A stretch of 64,000 nt of DNA from Janthinobacterium aquaticum (GCF_009208565.1 NZ_WFLK01000005.1:241651-305650), one strand, 5' to 3'; positions 8,914 to 18,506 are shown, counted from the stretch's first letter. The notes: generated from the sequence alone by a model not told the origin. Made by a program: numbers and translations.

Positions 8914-8923
8914 CAGCGCTAGT

Positions 8924-10666
8924 TTACATGAGCTGCAGCTGTTCGACTGCTTCGGCGATCACATTTGGCTCCATTGAGCGCATGATTTTGCGCATTTGTG
9001 GCGCAATTTGCGTCAGATCGCTGTTGAGGATCTCGTTTTTGACCGCCAGCAGCTGGGCCGGATGCATCGAGAACTCGCGCAGGCCCATGCCCAGCAACAA
9101 TCGCGTGAGCTTGACGTCGCCCGCCATTTCACCACAGACGGCGACGTCAATGCCGGCCTTCTGTCCGGCCGCAATGGTCATCGAGATCAGCTGCAGCACG
9201 GCCGGATGCAGCGGGTTGTACAGGTGCGCCACTTCGTAGTCGACGCGGTCGATCGCCAGCGTGTACTGGATCAGGTCATTGGTGCCGATCGACAGGAAGT
9301 CCATGCGCTTGACGAACATCGGCAGCGCCAGCGCGGCGGCCGGGATCTCGATCATGGCGCCCACTTCCACGTCGTCGTCGAACTTGACGCCCTCCTCGCG
9401 CAGGCTGGCCTTGGCCTGGGCGATCATCGCCAGCGACTGGTCGATTTCAAACGCATGCGCCAGCATCGGGATCAAAATGCGTACCTTGCCGAAAGCCGAA
9501 GCGCGCAGGATGGCGCGCAGCTGCGTCAGGAACAGCTGCGGTTCGGCCAGGCAGTAGCGGATCGCGCGCAGGCCCAGCGCCGGATTGAGCGCCGTCTGGT
9601 CGGCCTGGTCGAGCGGCTTGTCGGCGCCGATATCGAGCGTGCGGATGGTGACCACGCGCCCCTTCATCGACACCACCGTATTGCGGTAGGCCTCGAACTG
9701 CTCGTCCTCGGACGGTATCTTGTGCGCCCGCCCCATGAACAGGAATTCGGAGCGGAACAGGCCCACGCCGCTGGCGCCGGACTCCAGCGCAAACGCACAG
9801 TCTTCGGGCAGTTCGATATTGGCCAGCAGCGTGACCGGCGTGCCGCATTTGGTCACGGCCCGGGTTTTTTTCAGCTTGCCGAGCTTTTTCTTGGCGTGCG
9901 CGAGCAGCGCCTGGCGCTCGCGGTACTGTTCCAGCACCAGCGTGCTGGGATTGGCAATGACCACGCCGGCATCGCCATCGATAATGAGCCAGTCGTCCTG
10001 CTCGATCAGGGTCGAGGCCTGCGACATGCCGACCGCCGCCGGGATATCGAGGCTGCGCGCGACGATGGCCGTATGCGAGTTCTGTCCGCCCATATCGGTA
10101 ATGAAGCCAACAAAGGAGCGGTCGCGAAACTGCAGCATGTCGGCCGGCGAGATATCGTGCGCCACCACGATCATCTGCGCCATTTTCTCGTCTTCGGCCG
10201 CCACTACCGGCAGTCTCTGTTCGGTGCCCAGCAGGACTTTCAGCACCCGCTCGGCCACCTGCTCGATATCGGCCTTGCGTTCACGCAGGTAAGGGTCTTC
10301 GATTTCGTCAAACTGCGCCGACAGCTCATCGATCTGCGTCAGCAGCGCCCATTCGGCGTTGTAATGGCGCGAACGGATAATGTCGAGCGGCGCTTCGGAG
10401 ATCATCGGGTCCGACAGGATCAATGCATGCACATCGATAAAGGCGCCCAGTTCAGTCGGCGCATCCTTGGGCAGGTCGTTCCACAGCGTCTGCAGTTCCT
10501 TGTGCACGGCGGCAATGGCGTTCTGCAAACGCTGTACTTCGGCTTCGATCTGCTCCTGGGCTACCAGGTAATGCTTGACGTCCAGCGCAGCCGGCGCCAG
10601 CAGATGGGCGCGGCCGATGGCGATGCCGCGCGAGACCGGAATGCCGTGGAGCGTGAAAGATGCCAT
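8924..10666 (-). CDS. ptsI: PTS enzyme I (phosphoenolpyruvate-protein phosphotransferase)
   Basis: 580 aa from the ATG at 10666. Takes phosphate from PEP and passes it to HPr. Features in order: HPr-binding helical region, active-site histidine in GGQNSHTAIVARSLDIPAAVG (about residue 190), PEP-binding GLFRSEFLFM, the RTLDIGADKP segment, and the C-terminal TIM-barrel signatures (SIGTNDLIQYTLAIDR and CGEMAGD with the Cys). Another possible start at 10711 overlaps the ptsH stop (TAATG) and would add 15 residues; the usual N-terminus favours the shorter form. Here it feeds HPr and an EIIA rather than a visible sugar permease. Confidence 0.95.
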   Translation of the reverse strand: MASFTLHGIPVSRGIAIGRAHLLAPAALDVKHYLVAQEQIEAEVQRLQNAIAAVHKELQTLWNDLPKDAPTELGAFIDVHALILSDPMISEAPLDIIRSRHYNAEWALLTQIDELSAQFDEIEDPYLRERKADIEQVAERVLKVLLGTEQRLPVVAAEDEKMAQMIVVAHDISPADMLQFRDRSFVGFITDMGGQNSHTAIVARSLDIPAAVGMSQASTLIEQDDWLIIDGDAGVVIANPSTLVLEQYRERQALLAHAKKKLGKLKKTRAVTKCGTPVTLLANIELPEDCAFALESGASGVGLFRSEFLFMGRAHKIPSEDEQFEAYRNTVVSMKGRVVTIRTLDIGADKPLDQADQTALNPALGLRAIRYCLAEPQLFLTQLRAILRASAFGKVRILIPMLAHAFEIDQSLAMIAQAKASLREEGVKFDDDVEVGAMIEIPAAALALPMFVKRMDFLSIGTNDLIQYTLAIDRVDYEVAHLYNPLHPAVLQLISMTIAAGQKAGIDVAVCGEMAGDVKLTRLLLGMGLREFSMHPAQLLAVKNEILNSDLTQIAPQMRKIMRSMEPNVIAEAVEQLQLM

Positions 10667-10710
10667 GGGTTGACCTGTGGAGGGGCGGCTGCGGCTGCGT
10701 TCGACGGGCA

Positions 10711-10980
10711 TTACTCGCCTTCGCCAAACCTGTCATTGATCAGAGCGCTCAAGGCGTCGACGCAAGCCTGCTCGTCGGCGCCATCGGCCTCCAGCGTCAC
10801 CTTGGCGCCCTTGCCGGCTGCCAGCATCATCACGCCCATAATCGACTTGGCGTTGATGCGGCGCGCATTGCGGGTCAGCCAGACATCGCTCTTGAACTTG
10901 GCGGCCATTTGCGTAAATTTGGCCGATGCGCGTGCATGCAACCCCAGCTTGTTGATAATTTCGAGTTCTTTTTGAATCAT
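10711..10980 (-). CDS. ptsH: PTS phosphocarrier protein HPr
   Basis: 89 aa. The phosphorylated histidine sits in NKLGLHARASAKF (His16), and a SIMGVMMLAAGKGAKV segment matches the regulatory serine region of HPr proteins. It lies between the EIIA gene and ptsI. With no EIIB/EIIC in sight the set looks like a regulatory phosphotransfer chain, which is common in betaproteobacteria; that functional reading is inference. Confidence 0.95.
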   Translation of the reverse strand: MIQKELEIINKLGLHARASAKFTQMAAKFKSDVWLTRNARRINAKSIMGVMMLAAGKGAKVTLEADGADEQACVDALSALINDRFGEGE

Positions 10981-11031
10981 TTTTATCTAGTCTCTATGCC
11001 TGAATTACGCTAATCGGTATGGCCTGCAACG

Positions 11032-11439
11032 CTATTGGCCCACCCTGATACGATTGTCGACCCGCACGGCGCCGCTCTGCGCGCCGGCCAGCGCCATTTC
11101 TACCACCACATCGAGCGTATCGCGGCGATACGTGATGGCGCGCAGCAGCATCGGCAGGCTGATGCCGGCGATCACTTCCACACGCCCCGCATCGGCCAGC
11201 TTGTTGCAGCAGTTCGACGGCGTGCCGCCCTTGACGTCGGTAATGACCAGCACGCCCGAACCATCGTCAAGGCGGCAGATGGCGGCCGAAGCGAGCTTCT
11301 GCACCTCGGCCAGGTCCTGGTCGGCCAGCACGTCGATGGCCTCGAAACGCTCGGTCGGCCCGCGAAACACGTGCGCGCAGGCGGCGATAAACGCCTGCCC
11401 GAGCGGTGCGTGGGTCATGAGCAATATCCCTACCATCAT
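11032..11439 (-). CDS. PTS EIIA component, mannose/fructose-type
   Basis: 135 aa. Starts VGILLMTHAPLGQAF, where the histidine at about residue 10 is the phosphorylation site of EIIA-Man domains; VITDVKGGTPSNCCNKLA is the second signature. It stands alone without IIB, IIC or IID, immediately before ptsH, so it is probably a regulatory acceptor of HPr phosphate. It follows gshB by ten bases and is presumably cotranscribed with it. Confidence 0.9.
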   Translation of the reverse strand: MMVGILLMTHAPLGQAFIAACAHVFRGPTERFEAIDVLADQDLAEVQKLASAAICRLDDGSGVLVITDVKGGTPSNCCNKLADAGRVEVIAGISLPMLLRAITYRRDTLDVVVEMALAGAQSGAVRVDNRIRVGQ

Positions 11440-11449
11440 CTGTCTGCCT

Positions 11450-12403
11450 TTACGATTGCTTTGCCGCTATGCTGGCCTCGACGGCGTCGATAAACATGGC
11501 GGGTACATCAAAACCGGTCTGCTGCGTGATTTCCTGGAAGCAGGTCGGGCTGGTGACATTGACTTCCGTCAGATAGTCGCCAATCACATCCAATCCTACC
11601 AGCAACAGGCCACGGGCGGCCAGAATCGGCCCCAGCTTTTCTGCAATCTCCAGGTCGCGCGCCGTCAACGGCTGCGCCACGCCCAGGCCGCCGGCAGCCA
11701 GGTTGCCGCGCACTTCCGTGCCCTGTGGAATGCGCGCCAGCGAAAACGGCACCGGCTTGCCGCCGATCACCAGGATGCGCTTGTCGCCCTTGACGATATC
11801 GGCAATAAAACGCTGCGCCATGATCGTTTGCGTGCCATTGACCGACAGCGTCTCGATAATCGCACCCAGGTTGAGCGCATCGGCCTTGACGCGGAAGATG
11901 CCGGTGCCGCCCATGCCGTCGAGCGGCTTGAAAATCACATCCTGGTGCTTGGAGTGGAAGGCGCGCAGGCGCGCTTCGTTCGACGTGACCAGGGTGGGCG
12001 AGGTGAATTCCGAAAATTGCGCAATGGCCAGTTTTTCATTGTTGTCGCGGATTGCCGACGGGCGATTGATCACATGCGCGCCCTGCTTTTCGGCCAGCTC
12101 CAGCAGATAGGTGCCGTACACATATTCCATGTCGAACGGCGGGTCCTTGCGCTCGATAATGGCGTCAAACACGGTCAGGCGCACTTCCTCGCTCGACACC
12201 ACCTTGTACCAGTCGTGCTCGTCGCCGGTCAGTTCGATCTGCTTGACCAGCGCCGTGACGATGCCTTCTTCCAGCGCCATGTCTTTTTGTTCGAACGCAT
12301 ACACGGCGTGGCCGCGGCGGGCCGCTTCGCGCATCATGGAAAAGGTGGAATCTTTGTAGGTCTTGAAGCCTGCCAGCGGGTCGGCAAGGAATGCAATTTT
12401 CAT
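11450..12403 (-). CDS. gshB: Glutathione synthetase
   Basis: 317 aa, standard length. Joins gamma-glutamylcysteine and glycine using ATP. ATP-grasp features: start KIAFLADPLAGFKTYKDSTF, DPPFDMEYVYGTYLLE, the KPLDGMGGTGIFRV glycine-rich loop, and the C-terminal metal-binding LLVGLDVIGDYLTEVNVTSPTCFQEI. It lies 86 bases after gshA on the same strand, making a complete two-step glutathione operon. Confidence 0.97.
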   Translation of the reverse strand: MKIAFLADPLAGFKTYKDSTFSMMREAARRGHAVYAFEQKDMALEEGIVTALVKQIELTGDEHDWYKVVSSEEVRLTVFDAIIERKDPPFDMEYVYGTYLLELAEKQGAHVINRPSAIRDNNEKLAIAQFSEFTSPTLVTSNEARLRAFHSKHQDVIFKPLDGMGGTGIFRVKADALNLGAIIETLSVNGTQTIMAQRFIADIVKGDKRILVIGGKPVPFSLARIPQGTEVRGNLAAGGLGVAQPLTARDLEIAEKLGPILAARGLLLVGLDVIGDYLTEVNVTSPTCFQEITQQTGFDVPAMFIDAVEASIAAKQS

Positions 12404-12489
12404 GAATCGGTCCAGTCGGAATACTTTTGGGAATGCCTGATTCTAGCCGAGATCGGCGGGCGCGGCTGAGCGGCGCCCGTCGTGACCGC

Positions 12490-13788
12490 TCAATACACTT
12501 CGGGGTTGGGATCGGTGCGTTCCATTTCCAGCGACGCGGCCAGCAGGGCCAGACGCGCCACCACGCCGTACACATAGAAACGGTTGGGCGCCGCCGTGCC
12601 CGGCTTGGCCTTCAGATCCGGCACGGCATGCTGCTGGGCAAACGCCAGCGGCACGTATTGCGAGCCCGGCGCGTTGAGGTTCTGGTCCACGCCCTTTTCG
12701 GCATGCACGCGGTAGAAGCCGCCCACCACATAGCGATCGATCATGTAGACCACCGGCTCGGCCACCGCCTCCTTGATGCTTTCAAAGGTCGGCACGCCTT
12801 CCTGGATAATCACGTCGGTGACCACCTTGCCGTCCTTGACGATGGACATGCGGTCGCGCTGCTTGCGCGACAAATCGCGCACTTCACTGGCGTCGCGCAC
12901 GGTCATGATGCCGGTGCCATAGGTGCCGGCATCGGGCTTGACGATCACGAACGGCTTTTCCTTGATGCCGTATTCCTTGTACTTCTTGCGGATCTTGGCC
13001 AGCAGCACGTCGACGCTGGCGGCCAGCGCGTCTTCGCCCTCGCCTTCCTGGAAATTGATGTCGCTGCACTTGGCGTGGAAGGGATTGAGCATCCACGGAT
13101 CGACATCGATCATCTTGCCGAACTTTTTCACCACTTCATCGTAGGCCGTGTAGTGATTGCTCTTGCGGCGCAAGGCCCAGCCCGCATGCAGCGGCGGCAA
13201 CAGGCTTTGCTCATGAATATTTTGCAAAATATCGGGGATGCCATCCGACAGGTCGTTATTGAGCAGGATGGTGCACGGATCGAAGTCCTTCAGGCCCAGG
13301 CGGCGGCCATTGTTCAGGCGTACCAGCGGTTCGATCACCAGCATATTGCCGTCAGGCAGCGCCAGTGGCGTCGGCTGGGTAATCTCGGGCGACCATGAGC
13401 CGAAGCGCACATGCAGCCCGGTCTGGCGGAAGATCTGCATCAGGCGCGCCACGTTCTGCAGGTACTGCGGCGTGGTGTTGTGCAATTCCGGCACGATCAG
13501 CAGGTTGCGGGCATCCGGGCAATACTTGTCGATCGCGGCCATGGCGGCCTGTACCGACAGCGGCAGCATTTCAGTGGCCAGGTTATGGAAGCCGCCAGGG
13601 AACAGATTGGTGTCGACCGGGGCCAGCTTGTAGCCGGCATTGCGCAAATCGACCGAGCAATAGAATGGCGGCGTATGCTCCTGCCACTCCATGCGGAACC
13701 AGCGCTCAATGGCCGGCGTGGCGGCCAGGATCTTTTTTTCGAGGTCGAGCAGCGGTCCGGTCAGGGCCGTGACGAGATGGGGAACCAT
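12490..13788 (-). CDS. gshA: Glutamate-cysteine ligase (proteobacterial GshA type)
   Basis: 432 aa. First step of glutathione synthesis. It belongs to the class found in beta- and some other proteobacteria and is unrelated in length to E. coli GshA (518 aa). Recognisable segments: FYCSVDLRNAGYKLAPVDTNLFPGGFHNL near the start, IVPELHNTTPQYLQNV, and an ATP-grasp-like FVIVKPDAGTYGTGIMTVRD. It is the first gene of the gshA-gshB-EIIA-ptsH-ptsI run, all on the minus strand with short gaps. Confidence 0.93.
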   Translation of the reverse strand: MVPHLVTALTGPLLDLEKKILAATPAIERWFRMEWQEHTPPFYCSVDLRNAGYKLAPVDTNLFPGGFHNLATEMLPLSVQAAMAAIDKYCPDARNLLIVPELHNTTPQYLQNVARLMQIFRQTGLHVRFGSWSPEITQPTPLALPDGNMLVIEPLVRLNNGRRLGLKDFDPCTILLNNDLSDGIPDILQNIHEQSLLPPLHAGWALRRKSNHYTAYDEVVKKFGKMIDVDPWMLNPFHAKCSDINFQEGEGEDALAASVDVLLAKIRKKYKEYGIKEKPFVIVKPDAGTYGTGIMTVRDASEVRDLSRKQRDRMSIVKDGKVVTDVIIQEGVPTFESIKEAVAEPVVYMIDRYVVGGFYRVHAEKGVDQNLNAPGSQYVPLAFAQQHAVPDLKAKPGTAAPNRFYVYGVVARLALLAASLEMERTDPNPEVY

Positions 13789-13913
13789 AGTTACATCCTT
13801 AAATTATGTGCAGTATTTAGAAAAAGCACACAGAACTGCCGACTATATTACCGTGTAAGTGCCCCAAATCGGGGCAAAAGCCCCGTTTTAAAGGCCTTTT
13901 CCATCCGCATCAA

Positions 13914-13944
13914 CAAAAAAAGGCGCCTCGATGAGGCGCCTTTT
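13914..13944 (-). terminator. Rho-independent terminator after amtB
   Basis: A perfect stem AGGCGCCTC/GAGGCGCCT with an ATC(G) loop is followed by seven T residues on the minus strand, directly downstream of the amtB stop. A second smaller hairpin (GCCCCAAATCGGGGC) lies at 13860-13875. Confidence 0.85.
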
Positions 13945-13970
13945 GGACGGTCAGACCGGAAAATCAGACA

Positions 13971-15515
13971 TTACATGTGATAAGCCTGTTCGCCGTGGCT
14001 GGTGATGTCCAGGCCTTCGCGCTCTTCTTCTTCCGGTACGCGCAGACCGATCACGATATCGACCAGTTTGTAGGCGATCACCGAAACGATGGCCGACCAC
14101 AGGATGGTGGTGCCGACTGCCTGAATCTGTACCCACACTTGATGGCCGATCGAATACTCGGTTGCCATTTTGTTGGTGACATAGTCAAACGTACCTTGGC
14201 CGCCCAATTGCGGCGCAGCAAACACGCCGGTCAGGATGGCGCCCAGGATGCCGCCTACGCCATGCACGCCGAAGACGTCGAGCGAGTCGTCGGCGCCGAT
14301 CAGGCGTTTCAGGCCGGTTACGCCCCACAGGCAGACCACGCCAGCGAGCAGGCCGATGACCAGGCCGCCCATCGGGCCGACAAAGCCGGCGGCCGGGGTG
14401 ATGGCTACCAGGCCGGCTACTGCACCGGAGGCGCCGCCCAGCATGGAAGGCTTGCCTTTGGTAATCCACTCACCGAAAACCCACGACACGGTAGCTGCTG
14501 CGGTAGCGAGCATGGTGTTGACGAAGGCCAGTGCTGCCAGGTCGCCGGCTTCCATCGAGGAGCCCGCATTGAAACCGAACCAGCCCACCCACAGCAAGGA
14601 CGCACCGATCATGGTCATGGTCAGCGAGTGCGGCGCCATCGATTCACGGCCGTAGCCGACGCGCTTGCCAATCATGATGGCGCCAACCAGGCCAGCCACG
14701 GCGGCATTGATATGCACCACGGTACCGCCGGCAAAGTCCAGCGCGCCTTTCTGATAAATCCAGCCTGCCTTGAGGGCTTCGCTGGTAGCCGTTGCTGCGC
14801 TGGTAATGGCGTCAGGACCGGTCCAGAACCAGACCATGTGGGCCGCTGGCAGGTAGGCAAACGTAAACCACAGCACGATAAAGGCCAGCACGGCGGAAAA
14901 CTTGGCGCGCTCGGCAAAGGCACCGACGATCAGCGTGCAGGTAATGGCGGCAAACGTGCCCTGGAACGCGACAAACACGAATTCAGGAATCACCACGCCC
15001 TTGCTGAAGGTCGCAGCCGTGGCAAAGGTGCCGGCAACCGGATCCCAGATACCGTTCAGGAAGACGCGGCCGAAGGTGCCAAAGAAGGCGTTTCCTTCGG
15101 TAAAGGCGATTGAATAGCCGTACATGCACCACAGCACCACCACCAGCGAAAACACCATAAACACCTGCATCAGTACCGACAACATGTTCTTGGCGCGCAC
15201 CAGGCCACCGTAGAACAGGGCCAGGCCAGGGATCGTCATCAGAATCACCAGCAGCGCGCAGATCATCATGAAACCCGTATCGCCCTTGTTGGGAACTGGC
15301 GCTGGTGCTGCGGCCGGTGCTGCAGGAGCAGCCGTAGTAGCAGCAGGAGCGGCGGCAGGGACGGCCAGCGACGCGACTTCCGGCGTGGCGACCGTGGCGG
15401 TCGCGGCAGCAGGCTCGGCCTTGGCTGGCGCATCGGCAAAACTTGGCGCGGCAAAGCCCAAGGCAAACAGACAGGCAACCCCAGCTAATACTTTTGTTAT
15501 ATTTTTACGCATCAA
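13971..15515 (-). CDS. amtB: Ammonium transporter Amt
   Basis: 514 aa with an N-terminal signal-like segment and an Ala/Pro-rich linker (about 25-80) before the 11-helix Amt core. Family residues are visible: DTGFMMICALLVILMTIPGLALFYGGLVR, the FALFGxxxG-like gate region, and twin-His pore positions in GGTVVHINAAVAGLV and DVFGVHGVGGILGAILTGVFA. It conducts ammonium/ammonia across the inner membrane. The gene follows glnK by eight bases, the conserved glnK-amtB pair, so GlnK probably blocks the channel under nitrogen-rich conditions. Confidence 0.96.
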   Translation of the reverse strand: MMRKNITKVLAGVACLFALGFAAPSFADAPAKAEPAAATATVATPEVASLAVPAAAPAATTAAPAAPAAAPAPVPNKGDTGFMMICALLVILMTIPGLALFYGGLVRAKNMLSVLMQVFMVFSLVVVLWCMYGYSIAFTEGNAFFGTFGRVFLNGIWDPVAGTFATAATFSKGVVIPEFVFVAFQGTFAAITCTLIVGAFAERAKFSAVLAFIVLWFTFAYLPAAHMVWFWTGPDAITSAATATSEALKAGWIYQKGALDFAGGTVVHINAAVAGLVGAIMIGKRVGYGRESMAPHSLTMTMIGASLLWVGWFGFNAGSSMEAGDLAALAFVNTMLATAAATVSWVFGEWITKGKPSMLGGASGAVAGLVAITPAAGFVGPMGGLVIGLLAGVVCLWGVTGLKRLIGADDSLDVFGVHGVGGILGAILTGVFAAPQLGGQGTFDYVTNKMATEYSIGHQVWVQIQAVGTTILWSAIVSVIAYKLVDIVIGLRVPEEEEREGLDITSHGEQAYHM

Positions 15516-15523
15516 TCTTCCCC

Positions 15524-15874
<351 letters not shown>

Positions 15875-16639
15875 TTAAAAGGTTTTGGAAACGGTCACGA
15901 CCAGACCGGTTTTCGCCAGGTTTTTGCCGTTAGGCGCCAGCGATGTGATGTTGGCCTTGACGACAGCGACCGAGCCGGTGACCACGCCAAAATCCTTGGT
16001 CACGCCGAGCTTGTAGTCGTTGTAGCTAAGGCTGTCGTTATGCTCGACTTTCTGGCGGCCTACATGCAGATTCAGCATATAGCCGTCGGTCATGTCGAAA
16101 TTGGCGCCTACGTCCAGGTAGCCGCTGTTCTTGCTGTCGGCCACGCCAAACAGATTGGTGGTCGAGTGCGAGTACTTGATATAGGCCGGGCCATAGCCGA
16201 GCTGTCCATACAGTTCGAACGTATTGGCATTGGTGGACAGGCCGTTCGATGGATAGAAGTAATACAGACCGCCCACGTCATAGCTGAAGCCGTTGCCGAA
16301 CTCGCCGCGCTTGCCGCCGTAGACATCCCATTCAAAATTGGTATCGCCACCGCCATCCTTGATCCACTTGATGCTCGACAGCCAGGTGCCAACGTACAAG
16401 CCGGTCGGATTATTGGTGTAGTCGGCGCCGCCGCTGACGGCCGGTTTCAAACGGCTTTGCGATACGCCGCGATAACGGTAATCGCTGGTCAGCGCCACGT
16501 TATAGCTGACTACATTGTCGGGAACGGCTTCGGCCGCAGGGGCGCTTGCCGCTTCCTGGGCCATGGCATTGCCGGCAAAAGCAGCCAGGGCCAGCGTCAC
16601 GGCAGCAGCTAAAGTCATGTTCTTGGACAGATTCTTCAT
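15875..16639 (-). CDS. TorF-family putative outer-membrane porin
   Basis: 254 aa with a signal peptide (KNLSKNMTLAAAVTLALAAFA, cleavage near AMA-QEA) and a beta-barrel pattern of alternating residues ending in phenylalanine (VTVSKTF), the usual outer-membrane assembly signal. The SYNVALTSDYRYRGVSQSRLKPAVSGG segment is the signature of the Gcw_chp/TorF family found in front of glnK-amtB in Burkholderiales. Likely passes nitrogenous solutes through the outer membrane; substrate inferred only from context. Confidence 0.88.
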   Translation of the reverse strand: MKNLSKNMTLAAAVTLALAAFAGNAMAQEAASAPAAEAVPDNVVSYNVALTSDYRYRGVSQSRLKPAVSGGADYTNNPTGLYVGTWLSSIKWIKDGGGDTNFEWDVYGGKRGEFGNGFSYDVGGLYYFYPSNGLSTNANTFELYGQLGYGPAYIKYSHSTTNLFGVADSKNSGYLDVGANFDMTDGYMLNLHVGRQKVEHNDSLSYNDYKLGVTKDFGVVTGSVAVVKANITSLAPNGKNLAKTGLVVTVSKTF

Positions 16640-16720
16640 GGCGATTCCCTTTTATTGAACTTTTAAAGCGGTTGAGGTTTAAAATCTGGTCTTGGAGATC
16701 ACAAAGCGTTCCTCTACTCT

Positions 16721-16740
16721 TTAGCAGAATGCGTGCCAGC
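16721..16740 (-). promoter_or_regulatory. Sigma-54 (-24/-12) promoter for TorF porin-glnK-amtB
   Basis: On the minus strand the sequence reads TGGCACGCATTCTGCT: the GG and GC doublets are ten bases apart, and TGGCACG-N4-(T)TGC is matched except for one T to C change. It is about 80 bases before the porin start. With an NtrC-type dyad further upstream and a PII/Amt operon downstream, nitrogen control through NtrC-RpoN is a strong inference. Confidence 0.8.
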
Positions 16741-16872
16741 TAACATTTCATCGAATTGACAGCTTGACAGCTGACTTTCCGTCCATACATGGCTTGCATG
16801 CCGCAAGTGTTATGGAAATGTAGTAATAAAGGCCATTGCAGCGCCCGATTTCGCACCAGATTAACGCCATCA

Positions 16873-16889
16873 CGCACCTTAATGGTGCG
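16873..16889. promoter_or_regulatory. NtrC-type binding dyad
   Basis: CGCACCTTAATGGTGCG is a perfect inverted repeat matching the core GCACC-N5-GGTGC of NtrC enhancer sites. It lies about 140 bases upstream of the sigma-54 promoter, a typical enhancer distance, and also only about 20 bases before the ubiK start, so it may affect that gene too. A weaker half-like site (GCACCAGATTAACG) is next to it at 16853. Confidence 0.7.
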
Positions 16890-16909
16890 GCATATATAAA
16901 GGAAAGACC

Positions 16910-17161
16910 ATGGACATGAATACCTTCTTCAATGATTTGCAGGGCAAGATCCACCAGGCCATCGAAAACTCGCCCGCCAAGGATATTGAAAAAAATGTCA
17001 AATCAATGATGACCCAGGGCTTTGCCCGCCTCGATCTGGTCACGCGCGAGGAATTCGATATCCAGGCACAAGTCCTGGCCAAGACCCGCGCCAAGCTCGA
17101 CGCACTGGAACTGCGCATGATCGAGCTGGAAGCACGCCTGAACGAAGGCAAGCCGCTGTAA
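16910..17161 (+). CDS. ubiK: Ubiquinone biosynthesis accessory factor UbiK (YqiC/BMFP family)
   Basis: 83 aa, amphipathic helix at the N-terminus followed by a coiled-coil C-terminal half (REEFDIQAQVLAKTRAKLDALELRMIELEARL), the whole-protein pattern of the BMFP/UbiK family. In Enterobacteria UbiK supports aerobic ubiquinone synthesis with UbiJ. The ATG follows AAAGGAAAGACC. It lies just before comM, a neighbour pairing often seen in proteobacteria. Confidence 0.9.
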   Translation: MDMNTFFNDLQGKIHQAIENSPAKDIEKNVKSMMTQGFARLDLVTREEFDIQAQVLAKTRAKLDALELRMIELEARLNEGKPL

Positions 17162-17252
17162 CTGAATCGGTGCTTGCTGGCGCACCGCAAACGCCGGATA
17201 GCTGTCACCGGCTAGACTGAACCTGCCCGCGCCCGCGGTGCAGGGAGAACCG

Positions 17253-18113
17253 ATGAGCCTGGCAGTCCTGAAAAGCCGTGCGCTGGCCGGCATGGAAGCG
17301 CCCGAAGTCAGTGTCGAAGTCCACCTGGCCAATGGCCTGCCTTCTTTTACGGTAGTGGGACTGCCAGACACGGAAGTGAAGGAGTCGCGCGACCGCGTGC
17401 GCGCCGCGTTGCAAAATTGCGGCTTTGACATGCCGGCCCGGCGCATTACCGCCAACCTGGCGCCGGCCGACCTGCCCAAGGAATCGGGTCGTTTCGACCT
17501 GCCTATCGCGCTTGGCATCCTGGCCGCTTCCGGCCAGCTGCCGGCCGAGCACTTATGCGACTATGAATTTGCGGGCGAACTGTCGTTATCGGGGCAGCTG
17601 CGGCCGATACGGGGCGCGCTGGCGATGACGTTTGCCATGCAGCAGCACGGTGGCGGTCAACGCGCTTTCATTTTGCCGCATGCCAATGCCAATGAAGCCG
17701 CGCTGGTGGCGCAGGCCGCCATTTTCCCGGCGCATACCTTGCTCGACGTGTGCGCACATTTTGCAGCGCGCGACAGTCAGTGCCGCTTGCAGCGCTACCA
17801 GCCGCAACCGCTGGCGACAGCTGTCCCCTACCCCGACTTTGCCGACGTGCACGGACAGCAACAGGCGCGCCGCGCCCTTGAAGTTGCCGCCGCCGGCGGT
17901 CACCATGTGATGATGATCGGCCCACCTGGCGCCGGCAAAACCATGCTGGCCAGCCGGTTTCCCGGCATCTTGCCGCCGATGAGCGAACAGGAAGCGCTTG
18001 AATCTGCCGCTTTATACTCATTGAACGGCAACTTCAAGGTTGAAAACTGGAAACAACGTCCGTTCCGCTCGCCGCACCACACAGCTTCCGGCGTGGCGCT
18101 GGTTGGCGGTGGC
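17253..18113 (+). pseudogene. comM: comM (YifB), 5' half, interrupted by Tn7-like element
   Basis: 287 codons from an ATG preceded by AGGGAGAACCG. The N-terminal ATP-dependent-protease-like fold (SLAVLKSRALAGMEAPEVSVEVHL; GLPDTEVKESRDRVRAAL) and the Mg-chelatase Walker A (MIGPPGAGKTMLASRFPGILPP) are intact up to ALVGGG, where the transposon begins. As it stands the frame continues 11 codons into the element (QLQLNQRL...) and stops, leaving a protein with Walker A but no Walker B. ComM is a branch-migration helicase for natural transformation in studied bacteria. The 3' half is at 61706-62362. Confidence 0.96.
18109..18113. repeat. Target-site duplication GTGGC (left copy)
   Basis: The five bases next to the left tip of the element, GTGGC, are repeated exactly after the right tip at 61701-61705. 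A 5-bp duplication is the hallmark of Tn7-like transposition. Confidence 0.95.
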
Positions 18114-18179
18114 TGTCAATTGCAGTTAAATCAGCGACTATCCAGCTAAATCGGCGACTTGCAACTAAATCGGCGACTA
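18114..18179 (+). repeat. Left transposon end with three TnsB-type repeats
   Basis: After the 8-bp tip TGTCAATT come three direct repeats, CAGTTAAATCAGCGACTA (18123), CAGCTAAATCGGCGACTT (18143) and CAACTAAATCGGCGACTA (18162), spaced 19-20 bp. This regular spacing matches the multi-site ends bound by the DDE transposase in Tn7-like elements. Confidence 0.9.
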
Positions 18180-18506
18180 CCAAAGTGCGCGGTGGCTGGC
18201 TAGCTAATGAGGCAGTCACGCGGCTTCTACAGCGGGGTTAAGCATGCGAAGGAACTGAACAAAACCACAGCTGTATGCGGCTGTTAGCAATTGCATATAG
18301 TGTGAGCCTCGGCGTAACTTCGGACGTCCCAGCATTCGGCAACAAGCTGCTATCTAGCAGCGCTGCGCGGTTCAACACGCACACAAGCAAATGCCAAAGT
18401 AGGGATAGCGCTGATGGCTGGCTTCGCATGTTCATTTGCCAGTTAGGCAGGGCACCAGAATGGGCGGCGGCAACTTATGAAAATCGCTGGCGACAGTGAA
18501 CCAACG
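18180..18506. other. Non-coding stretch inside left end of the transposon
   Basis: No reading frame with a convincing start, ribosome site or recognisable product is seen between the left-end repeats and the small membrane protein gene at 18507. Only short frames of up to 74 codons occur. It may simply be spacer sequence near the end. Confidence 0.5.

Noticed and set aside
8996..10975. 659-codon open frame on the plus strand opposite ptsI and ptsH
   Set aside because: It is antisense to two unmistakable PTS genes, is His/Gln/Arg-rich in the way of GC-rich shadow frames, and has no recognisable domain.
18275..18499. 74-codon plus-strand frame near the left end
   Set aside because: No ribosome site, no recognisable pattern, and it lies in a stretch with many short frames.
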